DNA of 64,000 nucleotides from RH-AL1 sp964244495 (GTDB lineage Bacteria > Pseudomonadota > Alphaproteobacteria > Rhizobiales > Beijerinckiaceae): assembly GCA_964244495.1 (NCBI GenBank), contig CAXTIU010000002.1:1-64000 (forward strand), written 5' to 3'. Shown here in pieces: positions 47,531-55,686 of the stretch. The first letter of the stretch is position 1; each line of letters starts with the position of its first letter. A model generated the notes under the pieces. It was not told the origin of the DNA. It did no database searches and saw nothing but the letters and a program-made list of their open reading frames with translations. The position numbers were made by a program, and so were the translations under genes.

Positions 47531-48322
47531 ATGCCCGCCGCTAAGGCGTCCGGCCATCGCTTCGAGAAGATCGCGTTCCTGTCATCCGGATCGCCGGAGG
47601 CGGATGCCACCCGCGACAGCCTCGCGGCGGCCTACGGGAACGCCCCGGAGAGCGATGCGGACGTGATCGTCGCGCTCGGCGGTGACGGATTGATGCTCCA
47701 GACGCTGCATCGCTTCATGGAAGCGAAGACACCGATCTACGGCATGAACCGCGGCTCGGTCGGTTTCCTGATGAATGAGAAGCGGGACGAGGATCTGCGC
47801 GAGCGCCTGGAGGAGGCTCTTCCCTCGATCATCCACCCTCTCGTCATGCAGGCGACGTCCGCGTCCGGCGAGGTGTCGAAGGGCCGTGCCATCAACGAAG
47901 TGTTCCTGTCGCGGCAGACCTACCAGGCGGCCAAGCTCAGGATCACGATCGACGGTAAGGAGCGCCTCAGCGAATTGATCGGGGACGGGGCCTTGATCGC
48001 GACCCCCGCCGGTTCGACCGCCTACAACCTGTCGGTGGGTGGCCCGATCCTGCCGCTCAACACGTCCTTGATGGCGCTGACGCCGATCGCGGCGTTCCGC
48101 CCGCGGCACTGGCGCGGCGCGCTGCTCCGCGACACCGCGCGCGTCGAGATCGACGTGCTGGAGACCAACAAGCGCCCGGTCTCCGCGGTGGCCGACCATT
48201 TCGAGGTGCGCCACGTCGTTCACGTCGAGATCGTCATGGACCGAGACACCAGCCTCGTCCTGCTCCACGATCCCGGCCACTCGCTCGACGAACGCATCCT
48301 GCGCGAACAGTTTGGATATTGA
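47531..48322 (+). CDS. nadK: NAD kinase
   Basis: NadK phosphorylates NAD+ to NADP+. The 263-residue protein has the GGDG motif (residues 50-53, ALGGDGLML), YGMNRGSVGFLMNE, the NE/D motif in GRAINEVFLSR, and DGALIATPAGSTAYNLSVGGPIL. Its compact length is typical of alphaproteobacterial NadK. The Nudix gene follows with three bases between them, probably one transcript. Confidence 0.96.
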   Translation: MPAAKASGHRFEKIAFLSSGSPEADATRDSLAAAYGNAPESDADVIVALGGDGLMLQTLHRFMEAKTPIYGMNRGSVGFLMNEKRDEDLRERLEEALPSIIHPLVMQATSASGEVSKGRAINEVFLSRQTYQAAKLRITIDGKERLSELIGDGALIATPAGSTAYNLSVGGPILPLNTSLMALTPIAAFRPRHWRGALLRDTARVEIDVLETNKRPVSAVADHFEVRHVVHVEIVMDRDTSLVLLHDPGHSLDERILREQFGY

Positions 48323-48325
48323 CCG

Positions 48326-48913
48326 TTGGCAGAGATCGAGAAGACCCAGATCACCGAGCGTGAAACGCTTGTTCGCGGCTTCGGCCATTTCGAGCGCGTC
48401 GTGTTCCGCCGCCGCCGCCGCGACGGCGGGATGAGCGACCTGACCCGCGAAATCCTCGATACCGGCGACGGGGTCACCATCCTCCCTTACGACCGCGCGC
48501 GCGGCACGATCATCCTGATCCGCCAGTTCCGCGGCGTCGCGTTCCTCAAGGAAGGTGTCGAGTCTATCGTCGAAGCCTGCGCCGGCAAGCTGGAAGGGGT
48601 CGATCCATTGACGCGGGTGGTCAAGGAGACGGAGGAGGAGACGGGCATCCGCCTGTCCGGCACGCCGCGCCGCCTGTTCCAGTCCTACATGTCGCCCGGC
48701 AGCTTCACCGAGCGGCTCACCTTCTTCGTAGCGCCCTACGAGGCCGCGGACCGCGTTTCCGACGGCGGTGGCCTCCGCGAGGAAGGCGAGGACATCGAGG
48801 TGATCGAGACGACGCTGGACGCCGCGATCGCGATGGTCGAGGGCGGCGAGATCGTCGACGCCAAGACGATCATGCTGCTGTACTGGGCGCAGGCGACGGG
48901 ATTGATGGCCTGA
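48326..48913 (+). CDS. Nudix hydrolase, NudK-like nucleotide-sugar/ADP-ribose pyrophosphatase
   Basis: The 195-residue protein has a Nudix box (AGKLEGVDPLTRVVKETEEETGI) and the NudK/ADP-ribose pyrophosphatase features VTILPYDRARGTIILIRQFR and SYMSPGSFTERLTFFVAPY. Likely substrates are ADP-ribose or GDP-mannose; sequence alone does not separate these. The start is a TTG at 48326, three bases after nadK, consistent with coupling. The pairing with nadK suggests a nicotinamide nucleotide role. Confidence 0.88.
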   Translation: MAEIEKTQITERETLVRGFGHFERVVFRRRRRDGGMSDLTREILDTGDGVTILPYDRARGTIILIRQFRGVAFLKEGVESIVEACAGKLEGVDPLTRVVKETEEETGIRLSGTPRRLFQSYMSPGSFTERLTFFVAPYEAADRVSDGGGLREEGEDIEVIETTLDAAIAMVEGGEIVDAKTIMLLYWAQATGLMA

Positions 48914-48925
48914 CGCAATGGTCGG

Positions 48926-50278
48926 TCACGCCGCGCAGAGTTCCGCCTCGATCGCCGCCATGTCGATGGTGAACAGGGCCGAGCGCGCGCGTTGCCGTTG
49001 TACAGAGCGTCCGCGGGTGTGCGGCGGGTCGTGCTCGGGCGCGTCGAGGTCGGTCAGCAGCAGCGGCTCGGCGGCCGGCCAAGTCCCCGGCCGAAGCGTG
49101 AGCGGCGCGATCTCCGGTCCGTTCGACATCCGCGCCTCTTCGCGCGCCGCCTCCGCCTCGAAGCGACGCAGCAGTACCAGCAGCTTGTCGAGCTCGCCGC
49201 TGTTGATGGCGTCGCAGGCGGTCAGCACGCGTTCGATGACGCGCCGCGACAGGCTGGCGCCCGGTACGGCGGTCCAGTCGCCCTCACGGACCGCGCGGAG
49301 CGCGATGCGGAAGGCCGGCAGCAGGTCGGGCGGCAGCGACGCCTTGCGATAAAGGGCCGCGAACCCTGTGCTCTCGCAATGGGCCACCAGGGACTCGACC
49401 CGGGTGGGCGCAACGCCGGACAGTTCGCACAAAGTCGCCTTGAACAGCTCGATGCGGCCGCACAGAATCGCGCGGAAGGCGAAGCCGACGGTGAGATGGC
49501 CGGCTTGGCGCAGGTGGGCGACGAGCGCTCCGGCCCCGTCGACGCTGGTGCCGGCGATGACGATAGCCGCCTTGTCCTTCTCCTCGCGCGCGACGCGACC
49601 CATCCGGTCGCTCGTCATCCAGCTGCGACCGGTGACGAAGGCGGCGAGCGCGCGCGTCGTGGCGGCGACGAGGTCGAGACGGACATCCGCCGGCAAGGCG
49701 GGGCGCGTCAGCAGCGCCTCGCGGAGCGCGGCGTCGGTGCCGTGGCGTTCGATCATGCGGCGGAGCGAGAAGTGGGGCACCGACGCGGTCCGGTTGCGGG
49801 CGAGCGCGATCAGCGCGGCCGGCGAGGCGATCTCGGCCAGTGCGGCGGCGACCGGGGCGCTCAACCCTGATCGGCCGGCGACCGCGACCTGAGCCGACGG
49901 CTCGGCGGTCGCCGCGCAGTCGATTAACTCGGCGTCGCACAGGATGGGCGACGAGGCGAGGACGACCGCCGCGATCGAGGCTTGGTCGTCGGCGAGTGCG
50001 AGCACGATGTGGTGCGGCGCGTCGTTGGCGGCGCTGAAGGTGTCGGCGAGCGCGCGGCGCACCAGCGGCGACGGATCGTCGAGCAGGCCGGTGAGGACGT
50101 CGAGCGCGTCGCATCGCTCGTCGTGCGCCAAGCGGGAGTGCAGGTAGGCGCGCGCGAGCGCGGCTGCGCCCTCGGCGCGAGCGGCCGGGGCGGCGGTTCG
50201 GACCCAGGTCCGGAATTGGTTGAGGATCATGGAGATGACCGCGCGAAAGCTTCGATACGCCCGACTTTCGACGATCAT
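48926..50278 (-). CDS. DUF2336 domain protein
   Basis: The 450-residue soluble protein is made of paired helices with HEAT-like spacing (DALDVLTGLLDDPSPLVRRALADTF, HIVLALADDQASIAAVVLASSP). This is the pattern of the alphaproteobacterial DUF2336 family; PilZ- or cyclic-di-GMP-linked roles have been proposed for some relatives, but function is uncertain. It converges on the Nudix gene. A second start (MILNQFRTWV at 50230) is possible. No membrane segment is seen. Confidence 0.8.
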   Translation of the reverse strand: MIVESRAYRSFRAVISMILNQFRTWVRTAAPAARAEGAAALARAYLHSRLAHDERCDALDVLTGLLDDPSPLVRRALADTFSAANDAPHHIVLALADDQASIAAVVLASSPILCDAELIDCAATAEPSAQVAVAGRSGLSAPVAAALAEIASPAALIALARNRTASVPHFSLRRMIERHGTDAALREALLTRPALPADVRLDLVAATTRALAAFVTGRSWMTSDRMGRVAREEKDKAAIVIAGTSVDGAGALVAHLRQAGHLTVGFAFRAILCGRIELFKATLCELSGVAPTRVESLVAHCESTGFAALYRKASLPPDLLPAFRIALRAVREGDWTAVPGASLSRRVIERVLTACDAINSGELDKLLVLLRRFEAEAAREEARMSNGPEIAPLTLRPGTWPAAEPLLLTDLDAPEHDPPHTRGRSVQRQRARSALFTIDMAAIEAELCAA

Positions 50279-50338
50279 GGTAAAGGGACGCTTAAGCGCC
50301 GCTGCGGAGAACCTGTGCGCGCCTCGGTGTCGAGCCGG

Positions 50339-50950
50339 TCATACGCTTGGCGGCCGATCCATGGAAAAGGGCTGGTCGGCGGTCACGTATTCCGCGTAGC
50401 CGCACCGCGCGATCGGCCGCATCGCCGCCATGTCGACCATGCCGTCCTTGACGAAGGCTTGGTCGATGTGGACGCCGACGACCTCGCCGAGCACCAGCCA
50501 AGTGTCGAGCGCCGTGCCGTGGCGATCGGCCAAGCGTTTTACCTCGACGAGCTTGCATTCGAGGCTCGCGGGGCTCGCCTTGACGCGAGGGGGCGCGACG
50601 AGCCGGCTGGGTACCATCTCGAGGCCGGCGAACTCGGGCTCGCTCGTGCCGCGCGGCAGCGGCGCGGCGGTCTTGTTCATCGCCTCGCGCAGCGGATAGG
50701 TCGGCATGTTCCAGACGAAGTCGCCGGTCTCGGCGACGTTGGCGACCGAATCCTTATAGCCTGTCGACGAGAAAGCGATGATCGGCGGCCGGTCGTTGAA
50801 GGCGTTGAAGAAGGAGTACGGCGCGAGGTTCACGAGGCCCGTCACCGACTGCGTTGTGACCCAGCCGATCGGGCGCGGCGCGATGAGGGCCTTGAACGGG
50901 TCGTGCGGCAGGATCGCCTTGGGGCGGGCGGCGGGTTCATAGAAAAGCAT
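50339..50950 (-). CDS. Flavin reductase-like domain protein
   Basis: This 203-residue FMN-binding split-barrel protein has KALIAPRPIGWVTTQS, NLAPYSFFNAFNDRPPIIAFSS and GYKDSVANVAETGDFVWNM, the flavin reductase-like pattern. Members reduce flavin or act as flavin-dependent oxidoreductases; the partner is unknown. The ATG at 50950 (MLFYEPAARPKAILPHDPFKALI) is the family start, shorter than the ORF from 51028. Confidence 0.9.
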   Translation of the reverse strand: MLFYEPAARPKAILPHDPFKALIAPRPIGWVTTQSVTGLVNLAPYSFFNAFNDRPPIIAFSSTGYKDSVANVAETGDFVWNMPTYPLREAMNKTAAPLPRGTSEPEFAGLEMVPSRLVAPPRVKASPASLECKLVEVKRLADRHGTALDTWLVLGEVVGVHIDQAFVKDGMVDMAAMRPIARCGYAEYVTADQPFSMDRPPSV

Positions 50951-51241
50951 GGTTGCGGCCTCGACGTTCGCGCTGGTGCATCTTCGCCGCCCCGGTCGTC
51001 GCTGGAAAGCGCGGCGGGTCCGGTCCACCGATCGTTCACGGGTGGTTCAACGACGCTGACTTAGCCTCGTCGAACCATCGGCTGGCAAGCCCGCGTGGTG
51101 TGTTCGCAGGGACGCAGAGCCGCCACAATGGCGTGGAATCCCCTCCGCTCCATCGACAGGTGCCGCGAGCGAGGCCATTCGGGGCTTGACGTTGCACGCC
51201 ATCCGCCTCCACTCCATGCCTGCGCGGGACGATTTCCGGAC

Positions 51242-53710
51242 ATGACGCTCTACGATACGATCGGCAGCGGCCTCCTGCCGTCCGCACCCGGCCGAGCGCG
51301 GGTCACCGCCGGCACTGACGCGCGCGTCTGGACGCATCGCGCCTTCGGCGCCGCCGTCGCCTTCCTCATCGCGGTTCAAACCGCCGGTTGGGGACTCTGG
51401 CAGCTCAGCGGCACCGTCGTTCCATGGGACTCGAAGAACCACTTCTACCCGATGTTCCGCTTCCTCGGCGAAGCGTTGCGCCATAGCACGGTGCCCCTGT
51501 GGAATCCCTACCACTTCGGTGGCTACCCCGCTGTGGCCGATCCGCAATCCCTGGTCTTCACGCCGTCCATGATGCTGTTCGCGCTCATGGCGCCGAACGC
51601 GGGCATGGCGACCTTTGACGCCGTGATCGCCGGCCACCTCCTCCTTGGTGGCGTGGGGATGCTCGGCCTGGCGCGGCGGTGGCGCTGGCGGCCGGCGGCC
51701 GGCGTGCTGGCCGCGTTGGTGTTCATGCTCGGCGGGGCCGCCTCGTCGCGGCTGCAGCACACCGGCATGATCATCTCCTACAGCTGGTTCCCGCTGGCCC
51801 TGTGGAGCCTGGGTGCGGCGCTCGACCGGCGTGGGCTCGGCCTGGCCGCCGCCGCCGGGATGTTCGCCACGCTGATGGCGCTCGGACGCGACCAGGTCGC
51901 CTATCTCCTGTGCATCACGCTCGCGGCCACGGTGCTGCGTCAGGCGGTGCGATCGGACCACACGCTGGCCTACCTGCGTTCCCGCGCCCCGGTCATCGTT
52001 TGCGCCGGGCTCGTCGCGTTCGCCTCCATGCTCGTGCCGATCCTGCTCACGATGCAGTTCCTCCACAACTCGAACCGGCCCGGCATCGCCTATGGCATGG
52101 CGCTGGAAGGATCGCTGGACCCGGTCAACCTGCTCACCCTGTTTTCGCCAAACATCTTCGGCTCGCTCGATCCCGTCTATGACTACTGGGGTCCAGGCGC
52201 CGCCACCGTCGCCGGCAACGATTGGACGGACCGCTCCATCGACTACCTGTTCGTCGGCACGCTTTCGATCGTGCTGATCGTGTGGCAGGGACTGGCCGGC
52301 CGGCGGCTGCTGGAACGCGGCGCCCGCTCTTTCCTCGTCCTTTTCGTCGCCGCGCTGATCTACGCGCTCGGCCGCCATTCACCGTTCTTCGGCGTGATCT
52401 TCGACTGGATGCCCGGCGTCGCGCTCTATCGGCGGCCGGCCGACGCGACCTTCCTGATGAACGTCGCCCTCGCCTTCCTGTCGGGGTATCTGCTGCACCG
52501 CTTCATCGCCGAGGGACCGCCGGTGATCGCCGGACGGCGCGCGGTGACGTGGGTCGCCCCGGCGCTGACGAGCGGCCTCGTCGCGCTGCTGGTCGGCGCC
52601 GGCTTCGCCTTCGCCCGCCGCGCCGGCCATTTCGACGGCTCGCTCAAGCACGTGCTCTGCTCGGCCGCGCTCGCGTCAGTGATCGGCGTCGTGCTGGTCC
52701 TCTGCCGGACGCGGCGGCAAAGGAGCCTCGTCGCCTCCCTCCTCGTCGCCGCGACCGCCGGTCAACTGGTTTGGCGCAACTGCGCCTCGCCGCTCAACGC
52801 CGAGCCGGCTTCCACCTACAGCGCCTATGACGGCCTTTACCCGGATCAGGCGAAGGGCTTGGCCGTGCTGAAGCAGGCCCTGGCGCGGGACGAGGCGGCC
52901 GGCGCCCGTCCACGCGTCGAGATCCTGGGCCTCGACGGGTCGTGGCAGAACGCGGCCATGACATTCAAGCTGCAGGACACCGCTGGCTACAATCCGCTGC
53001 GCGTCGCCGCATACGAGCGCGCGACGGGCGTGGCGGAGAGCGCCAACGATCTCAATCTGCGCACCTTCCCAGACACGTTCCGGGGCTACAACTCGCGGCT
53101 CGCCTCGCTGCTCGGCCTCGACTACCTCGTGCTCGACCGTCCGGTCGCCGACCTGCCGCGACAGGTTCCCCGACCCCGCGCCACCCTGCTGTTCGCCGGC
53201 ACGCGCTTCTACGTCTACCATCTCGACAGCGCCGCCGCGCCGCGCGTCTATCTCGCCACGCGCGTGGTGCCGGTCGACAGCGACGCCCAGATCGAGGCGG
53301 GCACGGTGCCGGCTTTCGCCATCGGACGAGAAGCCCTCATCGATGCCGACGACGTGGCCCTGCTGCGGTCCGCAGCCCTGACGAACGGGGCGCCGCAGGC
53401 CGAACCGGGGACTCCGGCGTCCGCCGACGTCCCCGGTTCGTCCGCCATCGTCACGTCCTATGGCGACAACGACGTCAGCGTCGCAGTCGCGGCGGCGAGC
53501 AACGGCGTGCTCGTCCTGCACGATGTCGCTTATCCCGGCTGGACCGCTAGCGTCGACGGGCACCCGGCTCCCGTACTGCGCGTCAACCTGCTGTTTCGCG
53601 GCGTGGAGGTCGGAGCGGGCCGTCACACCATCACGTTCGCCTTCCATCCCTTGTCGCCGAGGAATCTCGCCGCAGCGGCGGCGGGCCTCCTGCGCAGGGA
53701 CGACGATTGA
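51242..53710 (+). CDS. YfhO-family polytopic membrane protein
   Basis: The 822-residue protein has about a dozen membrane helices over the first 570 residues. The first loop carries DSKNHFYPMFRFLGEALRHSTVPLWNPYHFGGYP, the GT-C-like/YfhO signature. A large periplasmic C-terminal domain ends in VAYPGWTASVDGHPAPVLRVN and a final hydrophobic stretch. YfhO proteins are thought to be lipid-linked glycosyltransferases or glycan modifiers. I use the ATG at 51242. The next gene starts in its stop codon (TGATG), so they are co-translated. Confidence 0.85.
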   Translation: MTLYDTIGSGLLPSAPGRARVTAGTDARVWTHRAFGAAVAFLIAVQTAGWGLWQLSGTVVPWDSKNHFYPMFRFLGEALRHSTVPLWNPYHFGGYPAVADPQSLVFTPSMMLFALMAPNAGMATFDAVIAGHLLLGGVGMLGLARRWRWRPAAGVLAALVFMLGGAASSRLQHTGMIISYSWFPLALWSLGAALDRRGLGLAAAAGMFATLMALGRDQVAYLLCITLAATVLRQAVRSDHTLAYLRSRAPVIVCAGLVAFASMLVPILLTMQFLHNSNRPGIAYGMALEGSLDPVNLLTLFSPNIFGSLDPVYDYWGPGAATVAGNDWTDRSIDYLFVGTLSIVLIVWQGLAGRRLLERGARSFLVLFVAALIYALGRHSPFFGVIFDWMPGVALYRRPADATFLMNVALAFLSGYLLHRFIAEGPPVIAGRRAVTWVAPALTSGLVALLVGAGFAFARRAGHFDGSLKHVLCSAALASVIGVVLVLCRTRRQRSLVASLLVAATAGQLVWRNCASPLNAEPASTYSAYDGLYPDQAKGLAVLKQALARDEAAGARPRVEILGLDGSWQNAAMTFKLQDTAGYNPLRVAAYERATGVAESANDLNLRTFPDTFRGYNSRLASLLGLDYLVLDRPVADLPRQVPRPRATLLFAGTRFYVYHLDSAAAPRVYLATRVVPVDSDAQIEAGTVPAFAIGREALIDADDVALLRSAALTNGAPQAEPGTPASADVPGSSAIVTSYGDNDVSVAVAAASNGVLVLHDVAYPGWTASVDGHPAPVLRVNLLFRGVEVGAGRHTITFAFHPLSPRNLAAAAAGLLRRDDD

Positions 53711-54693
53711 TGGGCCAAACAACCGTCGTGAAGCGCGTCAACCTTGCTTGGACGAGCATCGCCCTCGCCAGCTTGGGCATGCCGGCGCAGGCGCAATGGC
53801 AGATGGGAAGCCAGGCCTCCGAGCGCACGGTGACGCCGGCACCCTCCCCCAATGCCGCGCCGCGCGCCGCGACCACGCCCGACACCCGCAAGGGTCAACT
53901 GTCGTTGTCCGCCATGATGACGCCGCGCGACGCGCAACCGATCGTCAAGGCGCCGATCCGCTGGCGCGTCTTCGAGGAGCAGCCGGACGCGCAAGGCCAT
54001 CACGCGATGATCGCGACGTCGAGCGAGGCGACGCCCACGCTGACCCTGCCCCAGGGAACGTACATCATCCACGCCGCCCTCGACCTCGCCAGCGCCGTGC
54101 GCCGCGTTACCGTGACCGGTCAGGCCTCGAGCGAACGTCTCGTCCTCAACGTCGGCGCCCTGCGCGTGGTCGGCCTGCTCGGGGACAAGCCGATCAACCC
54201 GGCCAAGCTGTCGATCTCGATCTTCGTGCCGGAGGCCGGCAACTCCGAGGCCAAGCTCGTCCTCTCCGGCGCCAAGGCTGGCGACCTGATCGGCCTGCCG
54301 GAGGGGAACTACCACGTGGTCTCGACGCTGCTCGACACGGCCGGCTACGCCGGCGCACAGAAATCGGGCGTCGGCAACAAGACCAATTCCGTCGTGACGG
54401 CCGACCTCAAGGTGCAGGCTGGCAAGCTGACCGACGCGACCCTGCGGCACCGCTCCGCCGTCATGACCTTGAAGCTCGTGAACGACTCCGGTGGCGAGGC
54501 CCTTGCCAACACCGCGTTCACGATCCTCACACCGGGCGGCGACGTCATCCGCGAGCTGATCGGCGCCTTTCCTGCGCTGGTCCTGGCGGAAGGCGAGTAT
54601 GTCGCCATCGCGCGGCACGATTCGAGAACCTACCAGACGACCTTCAAGGTCAGCTCGACGCTCGATCGCGACGTCGAGGTGCTGGCTAAGTGA
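53710..54693 (+). CDS. Exported beta-rich protein coupled to the YfhO gene
   Basis: The 327-residue product has a signal peptide (VNLAWTSIALASLGMPAQAQ-W), a Pro/Ala-rich spacer, and three or so Ig-like or carboxypeptidase-regulatory-like beta segments: IRWRVFEEQPDAQ...TLPQGTYIIHAAL, KLVLSGAKAGDLIGLPEGNYHVVSTL and TPGGDVIRELIGAFPALVLAEGEYVAIARHD. It shares the TGATG junction with the YfhO gene and is likely its periplasmic partner. No specific family is named with confidence. Confidence 0.75.
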   Translation: MGQTTVVKRVNLAWTSIALASLGMPAQAQWQMGSQASERTVTPAPSPNAAPRAATTPDTRKGQLSLSAMMTPRDAQPIVKAPIRWRVFEEQPDAQGHHAMIATSSEATPTLTLPQGTYIIHAALDLASAVRRVTVTGQASSERLVLNVGALRVVGLLGDKPINPAKLSISIFVPEAGNSEAKLVLSGAKAGDLIGLPEGNYHVVSTLLDTAGYAGAQKSGVGNKTNSVVTADLKVQAGKLTDATLRHRSAVMTLKLVNDSGGEALANTAFTILTPGGDVIRELIGAFPALVLAEGEYVAIARHDSRTYQTTFKVSSTLDRDVEVLAK

Positions 54694-54821
54694 CGTCGGC
54701 AGCCGTCCGGAGCCGCTGAACGACAGCAGGGCGCTCGTCCTGCCTTCCGAACCGCGTTCCAGCTCGAAGCGTCGCCCTCTTGCCGCAGATGGCGCCCTGC
54801 GGAGCGGCAAAGTCGAGAGGA

Positions 54822-55664
54822 TCAGTTTCGACGTTTGCCGTGATCGTCGAGGTCGGCGGCGGCGGCCTGTCGGTCGGCATCGCTGGCCGACGACATCGCC
54901 TTGTTGTAGAGGTCGACGATCCAGTGATCCTTGAGCTTATCGGCGACGCCGTCGTGGGCGAGTGACAGCCACATCAGGCCCATGGCGCGCTGCGGCGGGA
55001 CGCCCTCGTACCCGTAGAAGAGCAGTTGTCCGAGCACCGCTTCCGACTCGACGTGACCCTTGTCGGCGGCGAGGTAGAGCCAACGGGCGGCTTGGCGCCT
55101 ATCCTTGTCGATGCCGTTGCCATCGAGGTACATGCGCGCCAGGTTGTACTGCGCGTTGGCGTCGCCGAAGTTCACGGCGGCGAAATGGAACATTTCCAGC
55201 GCGCGCTGCGGATCGGGCACGATCCGCGTGTTGGCGATTCCGGTCAGGTCGTAGACGCCGAGCGCGACGAAGGCGCTCGACACGACAGGCGCCTCGCGAG
55301 GATCGGCGTCGTCCTCGTCGTAGCCGTCGATGATTTGCGAGAAGTATTCGAAAGCCTTGACGTCGTCCTGCGGCACGCCGTCCCCGGAGGCGTACATCTT
55401 ACCAAGCTTCCACTGCGCCAGCGACTCGCCGCCCTCCGCCGCATATTGCAGGGCGGCGACGGCCGAACGAGCGTGGCCGTTGCGCACGCCCTCAAGGCCG
55501 GCACGAAGCGCGGCCTTGGGGTTCTTGAACATCGTCAGCGGTACGTGCTCTTCGGTGGTACTGCCGTCGAAGGCATGGGCCGGACCGGGCGCCGGCGCAA
55601 CCATGCTGGCGGCCAACAGCGCCGGCGCGAGCAGGCCGAGGGCTATCCTGCTAACGCGACCCAT
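54822..55664 (-). CDS. exoR: ExoR-like periplasmic Sel1-repeat regulator
   Basis: In rhizobia ExoR is a periplasmic inhibitor of the ExoS sensor kinase and so controls exopolysaccharide, motility and envelope stress. The 280-residue product has a signal peptide ending PGPAHA-FDG and Sel1-type repeats in the ExoR order: AQWKLGKMYASGDGVPQDDVKAF, SAFVALGVYDLTGI, AQYNLARMYLDGNGIDKDRRQAARWL, LGQLLFYGYEGVPPQRAMGLMWL. The ATG at 55664 is preferred over 55700. It follows ilvD by 22 bases. No exoS/chvI genes are in the window. Confidence 0.85.
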   Translation of the reverse strand: MGRVSRIALGLLAPALLAASMVAPAPGPAHAFDGSTTEEHVPLTMFKNPKAALRAGLEGVRNGHARSAVAALQYAAEGGESLAQWKLGKMYASGDGVPQDDVKAFEYFSQIIDGYDEDDADPREAPVVSSAFVALGVYDLTGIANTRIVPDPQRALEMFHFAAVNFGDANAQYNLARMYLDGNGIDKDRRQAARWLYLAADKGHVESEAVLGQLLFYGYEGVPPQRAMGLMWLSLAHDGVADKLKDHWIVDLYNKAMSSASDADRQAAAADLDDHGKRRN

Positions 55665-55686
55665 GGCGGCACGGCCCGGGGCACGA

